Of a stretch of DNA of 64,000 nucleotides, positions 52,805 to 62,435 are shown in pieces. The notes below the pieces were generated by a model. It was given only the letters and a program-made list of their open reading frames with translations, made no database searches and was not told the origin of the DNA. How positions within the stretch are numbered: position 1 is the stretch's first letter; the number at the start of each line of letters is the position of its first letter. The DNA is taken from the NCBI GenBank assembly GCA_016710635.1, contig JADJVL010000003.1, positions 1 through 64,000 on the forward strand. Reading direction: 5' to 3'. The position numbers and the translations under genes were made by a program. Origin of the DNA: Holophagaceae bacterium. GTDB taxonomy: Bacteria > Acidobacteriota > Holophagae > Holophagales > Holophagaceae.

Positions 52805-53761
52805 ATGAGACGCCCCGACCACCAGAAGCGCATCCTCGTCACCGGCGGCGCCGGCTTCCTCGGCAGCCACCTCTGCGAGCGCCTGCTCGCGGAGGGCCAC
52901 GAGGTCATCTGCGCCGACAACCTCTACACCGGGAACCGGGGCAACATCCGCCACCTGCTGGCGGACCACCGCTTCGAGTTCATCCGCCACGACATCACCT
53001 TCCCCCTCTTCGTGGAGGTGGACGAGATCTACAACCTGGCCTGCCCCGCCTCGCCCATCTACTACCAGCAGGATCCGGTGCAGACCACCAAGACCTCCGT
53101 CCACGGCGCCATCAACATGCTGGGCCTGGCGAAGCGCACGAAGGCCCGCATCCTTCAGGCCTCCACCAGCGAGGTCTACGGGGATCCGGAAGTGCATCCG
53201 CAGACGGAGGCCTACTGGGGCAACGTGAACCCCATCGGCATCCGGGCCTGCTACGACGAGGGCAAGCGCTGCGCCGAGACCCTCTTCTTCGACTACCACC
53301 GCCAGTACGGCCTGGAGATCAAGGTCGCCCGCATCTTCAACACCTACGGCCCCCGCATGCACCCCAACGACGGCCGGGTGGTCTCCAACTTCATCCTCCA
53401 GGCCCTGCGGAACGAGCCCATCACCCTCTACGGCGAAGGCCAGCAGACCCGCTCCTTCTGCTACGTGGACGACCTCATCGAGGCCCTCGTGCGCCTCATG
53501 GCCACCGGCCCCGACTTCCCCGGGCCCGTGAACCTGGGCAACCCGGTGGAGTTCACCATCCGGGAGCTGGCGGAACTCACCGTCCGCCTCACGGGTTCGA
53601 AGTCGGAGATCGTTTTCCGCCCCTTGCCCCAGGACGATCCGAAGCAGCGCAAGCCCGACGGCACCCTGGCGAAGGCGAAGCTGGACTGGGCGGCCACCAC
53701 GCAGCTCGAGGAAGGGCTGGGGAAGACCATCGAATACTTCCGGCAGGAATTCCAGGGATGA
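52805..53761 (+). CDS. UDP-glucuronic acid decarboxylase (UDP-xylose synthase)
   Basis: 318 residues, an extended short-chain dehydrogenase. NAD motif RILVTGGAGFLGSHLC, then YNLACPASPIYYQQDPVQTTKT, the catalytic region STSEVYGDPEVHPQ and YDEGKRCAET (YxxxK), and NTYGPRMHPNDGRVVSNFI. These are hallmarks of UXS enzymes, which make UDP-xylose from UDP-glucuronate. UDP-xylose is then a likely donor for the neighbouring transferases. AAGGA precedes the start. Confidence 0.94.
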   Translation: MRRPDHQKRILVTGGAGFLGSHLCERLLAEGHEVICADNLYTGNRGNIRHLLADHRFEFIRHDITFPLFVEVDEIYNLACPASPIYYQQDPVQTTKTSVHGAINMLGLAKRTKARILQASTSEVYGDPEVHPQTEAYWGNVNPIGIRACYDEGKRCAETLFFDYHRQYGLEIKVARIFNTYGPRMHPNDGRVVSNFILQALRNEPITLYGEGQQTRSFCYVDDLIEALVRLMATGPDFPGPVNLGNPVEFTIRELAELTVRLTGSKSEIVFRPLPQDDPKQRKPDGTLAKAKLDWAATTQLEEGLGKTIEYFRQEFQG

Positions 53762-54612
53762 GCCAGGCCCCGGAGCCCGCGGCCAAGGGCGTGCCGGTCT
53801 CCGTGATGGTCTTCACCCTGAATGAGGCCATCCACCTGCCCGCCTGCCTCGGCGCCCTGGGCTGGTGCGACGACATCATCGTCGTGGACTCCTTCAGCAC
53901 CGACGCCAGCGAGTCCCTCTGCCGCGCGGCGGGCGCCCGCTGGTTCCAGCACGCCTTCACCGGCTTCGGGGACCAGCGGAACTGGGCCCTGGACCACACA
54001 GAACCGAAGCATGAGTGGATCCTCATCCTCGACGCCGACGAGCGGGTGACCCCGGACCTCGTCGAGGAGTTCCGGACCCGGCTCCCTGGCGCGGACACCG
54101 GCCTCGGCGCCTTCCGCGTCCGGCGGCGCTTCCATTTCTGGGGCCGCTGGCTGCGCCACGCCAGCCTCTACCCCACCTGGGTCGTGCGCCTGGTGCGCAG
54201 CGACCGCGTCCGCTACGTCAACCGGGGCCACGCGGAAACCCAGGAGGTGCAGGGACGGATCGGGGACCTCGACTACGACCTCATCGACGAGAACCTCAAG
54301 GGCGTCGATGAATGGTTCGAGCGCCAGAACCGCTACTCCGCGAAAGAAGCGGAATACGAGCTGGCCCAGCAGGCCGCGCCCTTCGACTGGGCGGGCCTCC
54401 TCTCCGCGGATGGGCTGCGCCGCCGGGCTTCCCTGAAACGGGCCGTGGCGCGGCTCCCCTTTCGGCCCGCCTGCTATTTCCTCTACAGCTACGTCCTGCG
54501 CGGGGGCTTCCTGGACGGCAGGGACGGATTCGTGTTCTGTATGATGAGAGCCATGTACCAGCGGATGGTGGTGGTGAAGAAATACGATTTGCGGCGCGGG
54601 AGGCCCCTTTGA
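53758..54612 (+). CDS. Family 2 glycosyltransferase, WaaE/KdtX-like
   Basis: 284 residues; the ATG at 53758 overlaps the previous stop. Motifs: VSVMVFTLNEAIHLPACLGAL, IIVVDSFSTDASE, FGDQRNWALDH and ILILDADERVTPDL, then FHFWGRWLRHA. This pattern is typical of LPS-core beta-glucosyltransferase-like (WaaE) proteins, which may have a C-terminal membrane-associated helix (FRPACYFLYSYVLRGGF here). Sugar specificity cannot be fixed. Coupled to the downstream epimerase by a 4-bp overlap. Confidence 0.9.
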   Translation: MSQAPEPAAKGVPVSVMVFTLNEAIHLPACLGALGWCDDIIVVDSFSTDASESLCRAAGARWFQHAFTGFGDQRNWALDHTEPKHEWILILDADERVTPDLVEEFRTRLPGADTGLGAFRVRRRFHFWGRWLRHASLYPTWVVRLVRSDRVRYVNRGHAETQEVQGRIGDLDYDLIDENLKGVDEWFERQNRYSAKEAEYELAQQAAPFDWAGLLSADGLRRRASLKRAVARLPFRPACYFLYSYVLRGGFLDGRDGFVFCMMRAMYQRMVVVKKYDLRRGRPL

Positions 54613-55652
54613 CGGCTCATTCGGTCCTGGTGGTGGGCGGCGCCGGCTACATCGGTTCCCACATGTGCCGGCGGCTCCTGGATGCGGGCCACCGGGTCAC
54701 CGTCTTCGACAACCTCTCCCGGGGCCACGCCGACGCCGTCGAGGGCTGCGAACTGGTCCGGGGGGACATCCGTTCCGCCGGGGATCTGCGCGCATGCCTG
54801 GAGGGCCGGTCCTTCGACCTGACCATGCACTTCGCCGCCCTGGCCTACGTCGGCGAATCCGTCCTGAAACCCGCCGAGTACTACGACACCAACGTCCGCG
54901 GCTCCCTGATGCTCCTCGAAGCCCTCCGTGAAGCGAGCGTTGGCCGACTGGTCTTCTCGTCCACCTGCGCCACCTACGGCGAGGTGCAGGAACGGCCCAT
55001 CACCGAGGCCCATCCCCAGCATCCGGTGAACCCCTACGGCCGCTCCAAGTGGATGGTGGAGCAGGTGCTGCGGGACTACGCCGCCACCTATGGCTTCAGC
55101 AGCGTCAGCCTGCGCTACTTCAACGCCGCCGGCTGCGATCCCCAAGGGCGGCTGGGGGAGCGCCATGACCCGGAAACCCACCTGATCCCCCTCGTGCTCC
55201 GGGAGGCCCAGCGGGTGGCGGCGGGAGGCGATCCGGAGGCCACAGGCCTGAGCCTCTTCGGCACGGACCTCGAGACGCCGGACGGGACCTGCGTGCGCGA
55301 CTACACCCACGTCTCCGACCTCTGCGAGGCCCATCTCCTCGCCGCGGAGCGCCTGCTGGCCGGGACGTCGATGGGCTTCGAGGCCTACAACCTGGGCAGC
55401 GGCGCAGGCTGCTCCGTGCTCCAGGTGATCGAGGCCTGCCGCCGGGTGACCGGCATCGATATCCGCTACCGCACGGCGCCCCGGCGGGCCGGCGACCCCC
55501 TCTGGCTGGTGGGCAGCTCGGACCGCGCCCGGGAGGTCCTCGGCTGGCGCCCGGCGTTCACCGCCATTGACGGGATCGTCGGCACCGCCTGGCGGTGGAT
55601 GCAGGCCCAGGAGGCCCCCCAGCCATCCGGGGCGCCTGGACACGCCCGATGA
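54609..55652 (+). CDS. galE: UDP-glucose 4-epimerase
   Basis: 347 residues from a TTG start at 54609, supported by GGGAGG 5 nt upstream and by overlap with the previous stop. NAD motif VLVVGGAGYIGSHMCRRLL, HFAALAYVGESVLKP, the catalytic SSTCATYGE and YGRSKWMVE (YxxxK), RYFNAAGCDP, and GTCVRDYTHVSDL. GalE interconverts UDP-glucose and UDP-galactose (or the HexNAc forms), providing galactose-type donors to the locus. Confidence 0.93.
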   Translation: MTAHSVLVVGGAGYIGSHMCRRLLDAGHRVTVFDNLSRGHADAVEGCELVRGDIRSAGDLRACLEGRSFDLTMHFAALAYVGESVLKPAEYYDTNVRGSLMLLEALREASVGRLVFSSTCATYGEVQERPITEAHPQHPVNPYGRSKWMVEQVLRDYAATYGFSSVSLRYFNAAGCDPQGRLGERHDPETHLIPLVLREAQRVAAGGDPEATGLSLFGTDLETPDGTCVRDYTHVSDLCEAHLLAAERLLAGTSMGFEAYNLGSGAGCSVLQVIEACRRVTGIDIRYRTAPRRAGDPLWLVGSSDRAREVLGWRPAFTAIDGIVGTAWRWMQAQEAPQPSGAPGHAR

Positions 55653-57394
55653 CCTACATCCTGGGTCTCAACGCCTTCCATGGGGACTCCGCCGCGTGCC
55701 TGATCAAGAACGGGGCCATTCAAGCCGCCGCGGAGGAGGAGCGCTTCCGCCGCATCAAGCACTGGGCCGGTTTCCCCAGCGAGGCCATCCGCTACTGCCT
55801 CGCGGAAGCAGGAATAGGTCTAGGTGACGTTGCCCACGTGGCCCTGAACCAGGACACGACGGCGAACCTGGGACGCAAGCTCGCCTACACCCTCCTCAAG
55901 CGCCCGGACCTGAGCCTGGTGCTGGACCGCATCCGCAACAAGCGGGAGCGGGACGGCGTGGAGACGCATCTCGAGCGGGCCTTTCCCGGCGACGCCTTCA
56001 AGGGCAAGGTCCACCCCGTCGAGCACCACGTGGCGCACCTCTCCTCGGCCTTCCACGTATCCCCCTTCGACGAGGCCGTGGCCGTGTCCGTGGACGGCTT
56101 CGGCGATTTCGCCAGTGCGGCCTGGGGTGTCGGCCGGGGCACCTCCCTGTCGGTGGAGGACCGGGTCTACTTCCCCCATTCCCTGGGCATCTTCTACCAG
56201 GCCCTGACCCAGTTCATCGGCTTCCCCCACTACGGGGACGAGTACAAGGTCATGGGCCTCGCGCCCTACGGGCAGCCGGTCCACCTCGAGGCCCTGCGCA
56301 AGCTCGTGCGCCTCGAGGAGGGCGGCGGCTTCACCCTGGACCTGCACTACTTCCGCCACGCCAAGGAAAAGATCGAGTACGAGTGGGAGAACGGCTCGCC
56401 CTCCGTGGGAACCCTCTATTCCGACGCCCTCGTGGACCTGCTGGGCCCCGCCCGGAGCGCCGACGAGCCCCTCGAACAGCGGCACAAGGACATCGCCCGG
56501 TCGGTGCAGGCCATGTACGAGGAGGCCTTCTTCCACCTCCTCAACACCCTGCATCCCCGCCACGGCCTCGACGCCGTGGTCATCGCCGGCGGCTGCGGCA
56601 TGAACTCCGTGGCCAACGGCAAGGTGACCCTGCGCACGCCCTTCAAGGAGGTCTACATCCAGTCCGCCGCCGGGGACGCCGGGGGCGCCATCGGCGCGGC
56701 CTATTCGGTCTGGCACGACCTGGGGGGCGGCCGGGGCCCGGTGATGGACCACGCCTACTGGGGACCGCACTACAGCGACGACGACATGGCCGTCCTCCTC
56801 GCGGCCCGGGCCGGGGAGATCGCCGCCGCGGGCTGCGCAGTCGCGAAGGCCACGGACGAGGCCAGCCTCTGCCGCGACACCGCCCAGGCCGTGGCGGATG
56901 GCCAGGTGGTGGGTTGGTTCCAGGGGCGCATGGAATGGGGCCCCCGGGCCCTGGGCAACCGTTCCATCGTCTGCGACCCCCGCCGCGCCGACATGAAGGA
57001 CATCCTCAACCGGAAGATCAAGCGCCGGGAATCCTTCCGACCCTTCGCCCCCTCCGTCCTTCGGGAGAAGGTCCTCGACTGGTTCGAGATCGAGGGCGAG
57101 GTCCCCTTCATGATGCAGGTCTACCAGATCCGGGAGGCCCAGCGCCCCCGCATCCCCGCCGTGGTGCACGTGGACGGCTCCGGCCGGCTCCAGACCGTCA
57201 CCCGGGAGACCAACCCCCGCTACCACCGCCTCATCGAAGCCTTCGAGACCCTCACCGGCGTCCCCATGGTGCTGAACACCTCCTTCAACGAGAACGAGCC
57301 CGTGGTGTGCACGCCCGCCGAGGCGTTGGACTGTTTCCTCCGCACGAAAATGGACGTGCTGGTGCTGGGGGACTGGGTCGTCCGGCGTGAGTAG
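55649..57394 (+). CDS. Carbamoyltransferase, NodU/HypF-type
   Basis: 581 residues; the ATG at 55649 overlaps the galE stop. The N-terminal ASKHA domain has ILGLNAFHGDSAACLI, VEHHVAHLSSAF (metal/active-site His) and VSVDGFGDFAS. The C-terminal YrdC-like carbamoyl-transfer domain has WFQGRMEWGPRALGNRSI, RESFRPFAPSVL and MVLNTSFNENEPVV. Such enzymes use carbamoyl phosphate and ATP to O-carbamoylate sugars. In this locus it probably decorates the glycan or its nucleotide-sugar precursor. Confidence 0.92.
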   Translation: MTYILGLNAFHGDSAACLIKNGAIQAAAEEERFRRIKHWAGFPSEAIRYCLAEAGIGLGDVAHVALNQDTTANLGRKLAYTLLKRPDLSLVLDRIRNKRERDGVETHLERAFPGDAFKGKVHPVEHHVAHLSSAFHVSPFDEAVAVSVDGFGDFASAAWGVGRGTSLSVEDRVYFPHSLGIFYQALTQFIGFPHYGDEYKVMGLAPYGQPVHLEALRKLVRLEEGGGFTLDLHYFRHAKEKIEYEWENGSPSVGTLYSDALVDLLGPARSADEPLEQRHKDIARSVQAMYEEAFFHLLNTLHPRHGLDAVVIAGGCGMNSVANGKVTLRTPFKEVYIQSAAGDAGGAIGAAYSVWHDLGGGRGPVMDHAYWGPHYSDDDMAVLLAARAGEIAAAGCAVAKATDEASLCRDTAQAVADGQVVGWFQGRMEWGPRALGNRSIVCDPRRADMKDILNRKIKRRESFRPFAPSVLREKVLDWFEIEGEVPFMMQVYQIREAQRPRIPAVVHVDGSGRLQTVTRETNPRYHRLIEAFETLTGVPMVLNTSFNENEPVVCTPAEALDCFLRTKMDVLVLGDWVVRRE

Positions 57395-57493
57395 CCCAAT
57401 GGCTGGCCCCAGTACCCTCAGCCCCGTGAACCGGATAAGTCTCCCGTCCGGGGGGGTTTTCTTCCACATGCTTTGGCGATCTGGGACGCCGCC

Positions 57494-58165
57494 ATGCTGA
57501 ACCGTCAGACCAAAGCCCTGTATTTCGCCTTGACCGGCCCCTTCATGCGCTTGAACGGCTTCCTGTTCCGTCACTTCCGAGCCCCGAGGAAGCCGGGAGT
57601 GAAAGTGCACCTGGGCCCCGGGCGAAAGCACTATCTGCAGGGCTGGATCAATGTCGACGCCAACATGTTCAGCGGGATATGCGACGTCTGGGCCGACCTG
57701 AGGAACCCCCTGCCCTTCCCCGACGCTACGGTCGAGGCGATGTATTCGCATCACGTCATCGAGCACCTTCCTGACCTGGAGACCCATTTCCTGGAGGCCT
57801 TTCGCTGCCTGAAACCTGGCGGCATCTACCGCGTGGGAGGACCCAATGGAGACTCCGCCATCCGGAAATTCGTGGATCAGGATTTGGAGTGGTTCAGCGA
57901 TTTCCCGATCAAGCGCGCGAGCATCGGAGGGAGATTCGAGAACTTCATCTTCTGCCGGCAGGAGCACCTGACCATCCTGACCCAGTCCTTCCTTGAGGAG
58001 CTGATGCTGCAGGCCGGCTTCCGGAACATCAGGAGATGCCTTCCGACGAAGGAATCCAGGGCGCCAGAAATCTTCGGGGATTGCATGAAGAAGGAAGACG
58101 AAACAGACTTCTCCTTCCCGCATACGTTGATTCTTGAGGGCGAAAAACCCGGTTCACCAAGATGA
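57494..58165 (+). CDS. Class I SAM-dependent methyltransferase
   Basis: About 223 residues from the ATG at 57494; a TTG at 57473 would add seven. The SAM domain is the short form seen in glycan loci: VHLGPGRKHYLQGWINVDAN, then AMYSHHVIEHLPDLETHFLEAFRCLKPGG. Likely methylates a sugar or links metabolism to the transferases around it; the target is not predictable. A 99-bp gap precedes it with no clear promoter. Its stop overlaps the ABC transporter start. Confidence 0.85.
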   Translation: MLNRQTKALYFALTGPFMRLNGFLFRHFRAPRKPGVKVHLGPGRKHYLQGWINVDANMFSGICDVWADLRNPLPFPDATVEAMYSHHVIEHLPDLETHFLEAFRCLKPGGIYRVGGPNGDSAIRKFVDQDLEWFSDFPIKRASIGGRFENFIFCRQEHLTILTQSFLEELMLQAGFRNIRRCLPTKESRAPEIFGDCMKKEDETDFSFPHTLILEGEKPGSPR

Positions 58166-59967
58166 TGGAAGCCGTCCTGCTGGCACGCCTCTGGCGGAGC
58201 CTGAGCGAGCGCCGGAAGCGGCAGTTCGGTCTGCTCACAGCCCTAGTGCTGGTAAGCGCCTTCACGGAAGTCGTGAGCCTCGGGGCGGTCCTGCCCTTCC
58301 TGGGGATTCTCACCGCTCCCGAGCGGGCCTTCCGGCACCCGGTGGTGGCCAGGCTGGCCGACCTCCTGGGCATCACGGTCCCGGAGAAGCTGGTGCTTCC
58401 CCTCTCCCTCTGCTTCATCGCGGCGGTGCTGGCCGCGGGCGGCGTCCGCATGCTGCTCCTGTGGGCCACCACCCGCCTCACCAGCAGCGTGGGATCGGAC
58501 CTAGGGCTGGATGTCTATCGCCGCACCCTCTACCAGCCGTACCAGGTTCACCTGGCCCGCAACAGCAGCGAGGTCCTCACAGGCATCACCAATAAGATCT
58601 CCGTGGTGGTCTACGGCGTGGTCATGCCGCTGCAGACCCTGGCCATCTCCGTCGTGATGATTTTCGCCATCATGGCCACCCTGATGGTGATCGACCCTGC
58701 GGTGGCCCTGGCCGCGACCCTGGGCTTCGGGTGCAGCTATTTCCTGATCACCCAGATCGCCCGCAATAGGCTCGCCAGGAACAGCGCGGACATCGCACGC
58801 GAGGAGACCCAGGTCGTCAAGGCCCTCCAGGAGGGGCTCGGGGGCATCCGGGACGTACTGCTGGACGGCACCCAGCCCACCTACTGCAACATCTTCCGCA
58901 AGGCCGACCTGCCATTGCGGCGCGCCCATGCCCACAACAGCCTCACCGGACAGAGCCCTCGATACATCATGGAGGCCCTGGGAATGGTGCTCATCGCCAT
59001 GCTCGCCTATGGACTCACGCTGAAACCCGGTGGCGTCGCGGCCTCTCTGCCGGTGCTTGGCGCCCTTGCCCTGGGCGCCCAACGACTTCTGCCGGCCCTG
59101 CAACAGGGTTATAACGCGTGGGTGAGCATCGCCGGCAGCCAGGCTTCCCTCGCCGATACCCTCGACCTGCTGGAGCAGCCACTGCCCCCCGAGGCGTTCC
59201 TGCCGCCCCCGGAACCCCTTCCTTTCCGGAACGAGGTCGCCTTCGAGCAAGTCCGCTTCCGTTATTCCGAAGATGGCCCCTGGGTCTTAGACGGTCTCGA
59301 CCTCTCCATCCCGAAGGGGGCCAGGATCGGCCTCGTCGGGAGCACTGGCAGTGGCAAAAGCACCACCCTCGACCTCCTGATGGGCCTCCTTGCTCCCACC
59401 GAAGGCCGGCTCCTGGTAGACGGCCAGCCCCTGGTCGGCCCGGCCGTGCGGGCATGGCAGCGAAACCTGGCCCATGTGCCCCAGGCGATCTATCTCGCCG
59501 ACACCACCCTGGCCGAGAACATCGCCTTTGGCATCGAGCCAAAGGCGATCGACCTCGACCGTGTCCGGCAGGTGGCCCGTCAGGCCCAGATCGCTGAATT
59601 CATCGAAGGGCGGCCCGAAGGCTACGGCGCCCTAGTGGGCGAACGGGGTATCCGTCTCTCCGGCGGGCAGCGCCAGCGGATCGGCATCGCGCGTGCCCTG
59701 TACAAGCAGGCGAGCGTCCTGGTCTTCGACGAAGCCACCAGCGCCCTCGACAACGCCACCGAGCAGTCCGTGATGGACGCCATCGAGGGGTTGAACCGCG
59801 ACCTCACCATCTTCCTGATCGCTCATCGCCTGACCACGGTGATGCGATGTGACCGCATTGTCGAACTCGCCCACGGAAAGGTGGTCGCCCAGGGTTCCTA
59901 TGCGGAGCTGCTCGAACGGAGTCCCAGCTTCCGGCACTTGTCCCGGAGCGTCGGAACTCCACCATGA
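58162..59967 (+). CDS. ABC transporter with fused membrane and ATPase domains, PglK-like flippase
   Basis: 601 residues. Six membrane helices occupy about 1-320, and the nucleotide-binding domain follows: Walker A VGSTGSGKSTTLDLL, Q-loop AHVPQAIYL, signature LSGGQRQRIGIARAL, Walker B VLVFDEATSALD and H-loop IAHRLTTV. Architecture and context fit PglK-type flippases of lipid-linked oligosaccharides, replacing a Wzx protein, which is not seen here. Overlaps genes on both sides by 4 bp. Confidence 0.88.
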   Translation: MMEAVLLARLWRSLSERRKRQFGLLTALVLVSAFTEVVSLGAVLPFLGILTAPERAFRHPVVARLADLLGITVPEKLVLPLSLCFIAAVLAAGGVRMLLLWATTRLTSSVGSDLGLDVYRRTLYQPYQVHLARNSSEVLTGITNKISVVVYGVVMPLQTLAISVVMIFAIMATLMVIDPAVALAATLGFGCSYFLITQIARNRLARNSADIAREETQVVKALQEGLGGIRDVLLDGTQPTYCNIFRKADLPLRRAHAHNSLTGQSPRYIMEALGMVLIAMLAYGLTLKPGGVAASLPVLGALALGAQRLLPALQQGYNAWVSIAGSQASLADTLDLLEQPLPPEAFLPPPEPLPFRNEVAFEQVRFRYSEDGPWVLDGLDLSIPKGARIGLVGSTGSGKSTTLDLLMGLLAPTEGRLLVDGQPLVGPAVRAWQRNLAHVPQAIYLADTTLAENIAFGIEPKAIDLDRVRQVARQAQIAEFIEGRPEGYGALVGERGIRLSGGQRQRIGIARALYKQASVLVFDEATSALDNATEQSVMDAIEGLNRDLTIFLIAHRLTTVMRCDRIVELAHGKVVAQGSYAELLERSPSFRHLSRSVGTPP

Positions 59968-61310
59968 GAGTGGTCCAGGCCCTGGGCTGGTACTACCCCG
60001 AATCCATCGGCGGCACCGAGAGCTATGTCGCCGGGCTGGCCTCGGCACTCCGGCAGCATGGGGTGGAAAGCCTCATCGCCGCGCCCATCGATGCTTCCGA
60101 TGAACAATCCTATGACTGGGATGGAACAGGCGTGTTCCGCTACCCCGTGCGCCGCGGGAACGCCAGGGAAGTCCTCAACGGCCAGGTGCCCCATCCGGAC
60201 TTCAATCGCTTCACCGGGTGGCTCGAAGCCCAAGGCGCGGACCTCTACCATCAGCATTCCCTGACCACAGGCGCGGGCCTGCATCATCTGGCCGCGGCCA
60301 GATCCCTTGGCCTGCCTACGGTCCTGACGATCCACGTGCCCGGACCCGTCTGCCTGCGGGGCACCATGCTGCTGCAGGGAACCGACGCTTGCGATGGGCG
60401 CATCAACATCCACCGCTGCGCCGCCTGCTGGCTCCAGTCGAGGGGGGTCGGCGGAATGTCCGGCAGCCTTCTGGCCCGGATGCCCCCTAGCCTTGGAGGC
60501 ATGTTTTCGGGGTTCGGGCGTCCAGGCACCGCGCTGGGCGCGACCACGCTCGTGGCGCGGCACCAGGATCGCCTTTCGGACCTGGCCCGCTGCTCAGACC
60601 GCATCGTCGCCGTCTGCCAGTGGCTCTATGACGCCCTCCTCCTCAACGGCGTGCCCGAGGATAAGCTCCTCCTGAACCGGCAGGGGGCAACGCGGAGGCC
60701 AGAGCCACCGCCGGAGGGCCGTAAGGATCCGGCCAGACTCGTCATCGGCTTCCTCGGACGATGGGATCCGGTCAAGGGGCTGGCGGTCCTGGTGGAAGCC
60801 GTGCGTGGACTTCCGCCCGACCTCCCGGTCCAGGTGCTGGCCCGCTGCTCCAACGCCGATGGCGCCGAGAATCGGCGGTTCCAGCAGGAAGTCGAGGAAG
60901 CCTCCCGGATGGATCCGCGGATACAGATCCTCCCCATGCTCCAGCCAGAGGAGGTCCAGGCCTTCCTAGGGACCATCGACATCCTGGCGGTACCCTCCCA
61001 GTGGCTGGAGACCGGCCCCCTGGTGGTCCTGGAATCATTCTCGGCAGGGGTTCCTGTCCTCGGCTCCCGCCTCGGCGGCATCCAGGAACTCGTCCAGGAT
61101 GAGGTGGATGGCCTCCTGATCGCCCATGATGATCCGCGGGCTTGGCGGGGCGGAATCACCCGGCTGCTCGATGCGGAGTTGCGTGCCCGTTTGCGTCGCG
61201 GCATCGGGGCCGTCCGGACCATGGACGAGGTGGCGTTTGAGACGCTGAACCTCTACCGGGAGCTGGCTGGACCGCGAGCGCCCGGCCTGGACAGGCGGAC
61301 CAGGCCATGA
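59964..61310 (+). CDS. Family 4 glycosyltransferase with cysteine-rich insert
   Basis: 448 residues. GT-B features: VQALGWYYPESIGGTESYVAGL, HQHSLTTGAGLHHLAAARSLG, then the donor domain IGFLGRWDPVKGLAVLVEAV and VPSQWLETGPLVVLESFSAGVPVLGSRLGGI. An insert after the acceptor motif contains four to five cysteines (HVPGPVCLRG, DACDGRINIHRCAACW), a pattern known in some capsule GT4 proteins and possibly a metal site. Start-stop overlaps with both neighbours. Confidence 0.9.
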   Translation: MRVVQALGWYYPESIGGTESYVAGLASALRQHGVESLIAAPIDASDEQSYDWDGTGVFRYPVRRGNAREVLNGQVPHPDFNRFTGWLEAQGADLYHQHSLTTGAGLHHLAAARSLGLPTVLTIHVPGPVCLRGTMLLQGTDACDGRINIHRCAACWLQSRGVGGMSGSLLARMPPSLGGMFSGFGRPGTALGATTLVARHQDRLSDLARCSDRIVAVCQWLYDALLLNGVPEDKLLLNRQGATRRPEPPPEGRKDPARLVIGFLGRWDPVKGLAVLVEAVRGLPPDLPVQVLARCSNADGAENRRFQQEVEEASRMDPRIQILPMLQPEEVQAFLGTIDILAVPSQWLETGPLVVLESFSAGVPVLGSRLGGIQELVQDEVDGLLIAHDDPRAWRGGITRLLDAELRARLRRGIGAVRTMDEVAFETLNLYRELAGPRAPGLDRRTRP

Positions 61311-62197
61311 ACGACGCCTGCCCGCTCGTCTCCATCATCATCCCCTGCCACAACGGCGGGTCCTACCTCCAGAAGACGGTCGAAAGCGCTCTGCGGCAGA
61401 CCTATCCACGGGTCGAAACCATCGTGGTGGACGACGGCTCCACCGATGCTTCGCCTGCGATCATCGCCTCATTCGGTGATCGGATCCTTTCTACCCTGGG
61501 TCCCAACATGGGCGCGGCCAGCGCGAGAAACACGGGCACCGCGCTCGCCAAGGGCGGCTTCCTGCTCTACCTGGATGCCGATGACCTGCTGGCCCCCGAG
61601 GCCGTCGTGACCCGGGTGGAAGCCCTGACTTCGACCGGCGCGGACGTGGCCTATGCCGATTGGCAGAAGCTCGACGAGACTCTGCCCGGCGTCTTCCAGC
61701 CCGGCGAGAAGATGCAACGGCGCATCGAGGACGTCCATCAGGTCCCCGAGCTGGCGCTGTTCACGGAGTTCTGGTGCCCGCCCGCGGCCCTGCTCTACCG
61801 GCGCTCCCTCGTCGACCGGATCGGCGAATGGCGGCAGGACCTGGCCCCCATCGAGGACGCCAGGTTCCTGTTGGATGCCGCCCTGGCGGGTGGAGCCTTC
61901 GTGCATGTGCCCGGTGTGACGGCGCACTACAGGATCTTTCACGGCCCAAGCCACTCCCGACGCTCGCCAATCACCTTCGCCAGCGCCGTCCTCCGGAACG
62001 CCCTGGAACTGGAAACCCGCTGGCGGGAGGTGGACCGCCTGGACCTGGCCCACCAGACCGCCCTGCTGTCCGTCTATGGCTTCTCCGCCCGGGGCCTGTT
62101 CAGGCACAGCCCCGAACAGTTCAACGTCGCCCTCGCCCACTGCAAACGCCTGGGACCGAACCAAAGGCTCATGGCCAGTGGTCGCGGGATTCCTTGA
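61307..62197 (+). CDS. Family 2 glycosyltransferase
   Basis: 296 residues; the ATG at 61307 overlaps the previous stop. Motifs: VSIIIPCHNGGSYLQKTVESAL, ETIVVDDGSTDAS, NMGAASARNTG and FLLYLDADDLL (DxD). The C-terminal third (AHYRIFHGPSHSRR) resembles EPS GT2 enzymes lacking membrane helices. Last gene of the tightly coupled run that begins at 57494. Confidence 0.9.
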   Translation: MNDACPLVSIIIPCHNGGSYLQKTVESALRQTYPRVETIVVDDGSTDASPAIIASFGDRILSTLGPNMGAASARNTGTALAKGGFLLYLDADDLLAPEAVVTRVEALTSTGADVAYADWQKLDETLPGVFQPGEKMQRRIEDVHQVPELALFTEFWCPPAALLYRRSLVDRIGEWRQDLAPIEDARFLLDAALAGGAFVHVPGVTAHYRIFHGPSHSRRSPITFASAVLRNALELETRWREVDRLDLAHQTALLSVYGFSARGLFRHSPEQFNVALAHCKRLGPNQRLMASGRGIP

Positions 62198-62435
62198 TCG
62201 GGTCGTCGGACATAGGGCCGCTTTAGGTACTCTGAAAGCTCTAGGTAAGCCTGCGCCTTGACTGGATGAAAATGGGGAACCTGATTCGCGCTGACCTTAC
62301 CCTGTACAATCCACTTCGAAAAAGTCTGGCATTCCAGGAAACGCTCCCTTCCATGCGCAGTGAGAACGCAATTCCGCAAGGACACCGTTGCCCGCATCAG
62401 AAGCCGTCCCCGGCGCCAGTATTCCGGGTGCGGTC
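62198..62435. other. 238-bp intergenic region of lower GC
   Basis: Visibly more AT-rich than neighbouring sequence. A possible -10 box TACAAT lies near 62304, with no strong -35 box. No ORF or repeat was recognised. It separates the coupled glycan genes from the next gene and may mark an acquisition boundary. Confidence 0.35.

Noticed and set aside
57395..57493. Intrinsic terminator before the methyltransferase gene
   Set aside because: A CCGTCCGGG...GGTTTTCTT stretch resembles one, but the stem is only three to four pairs long.
55820..58123. A 767-codon minus-strand open frame
   Set aside because: Entirely antisense to the well-supported carbamoyltransferase and methyltransferase genes.
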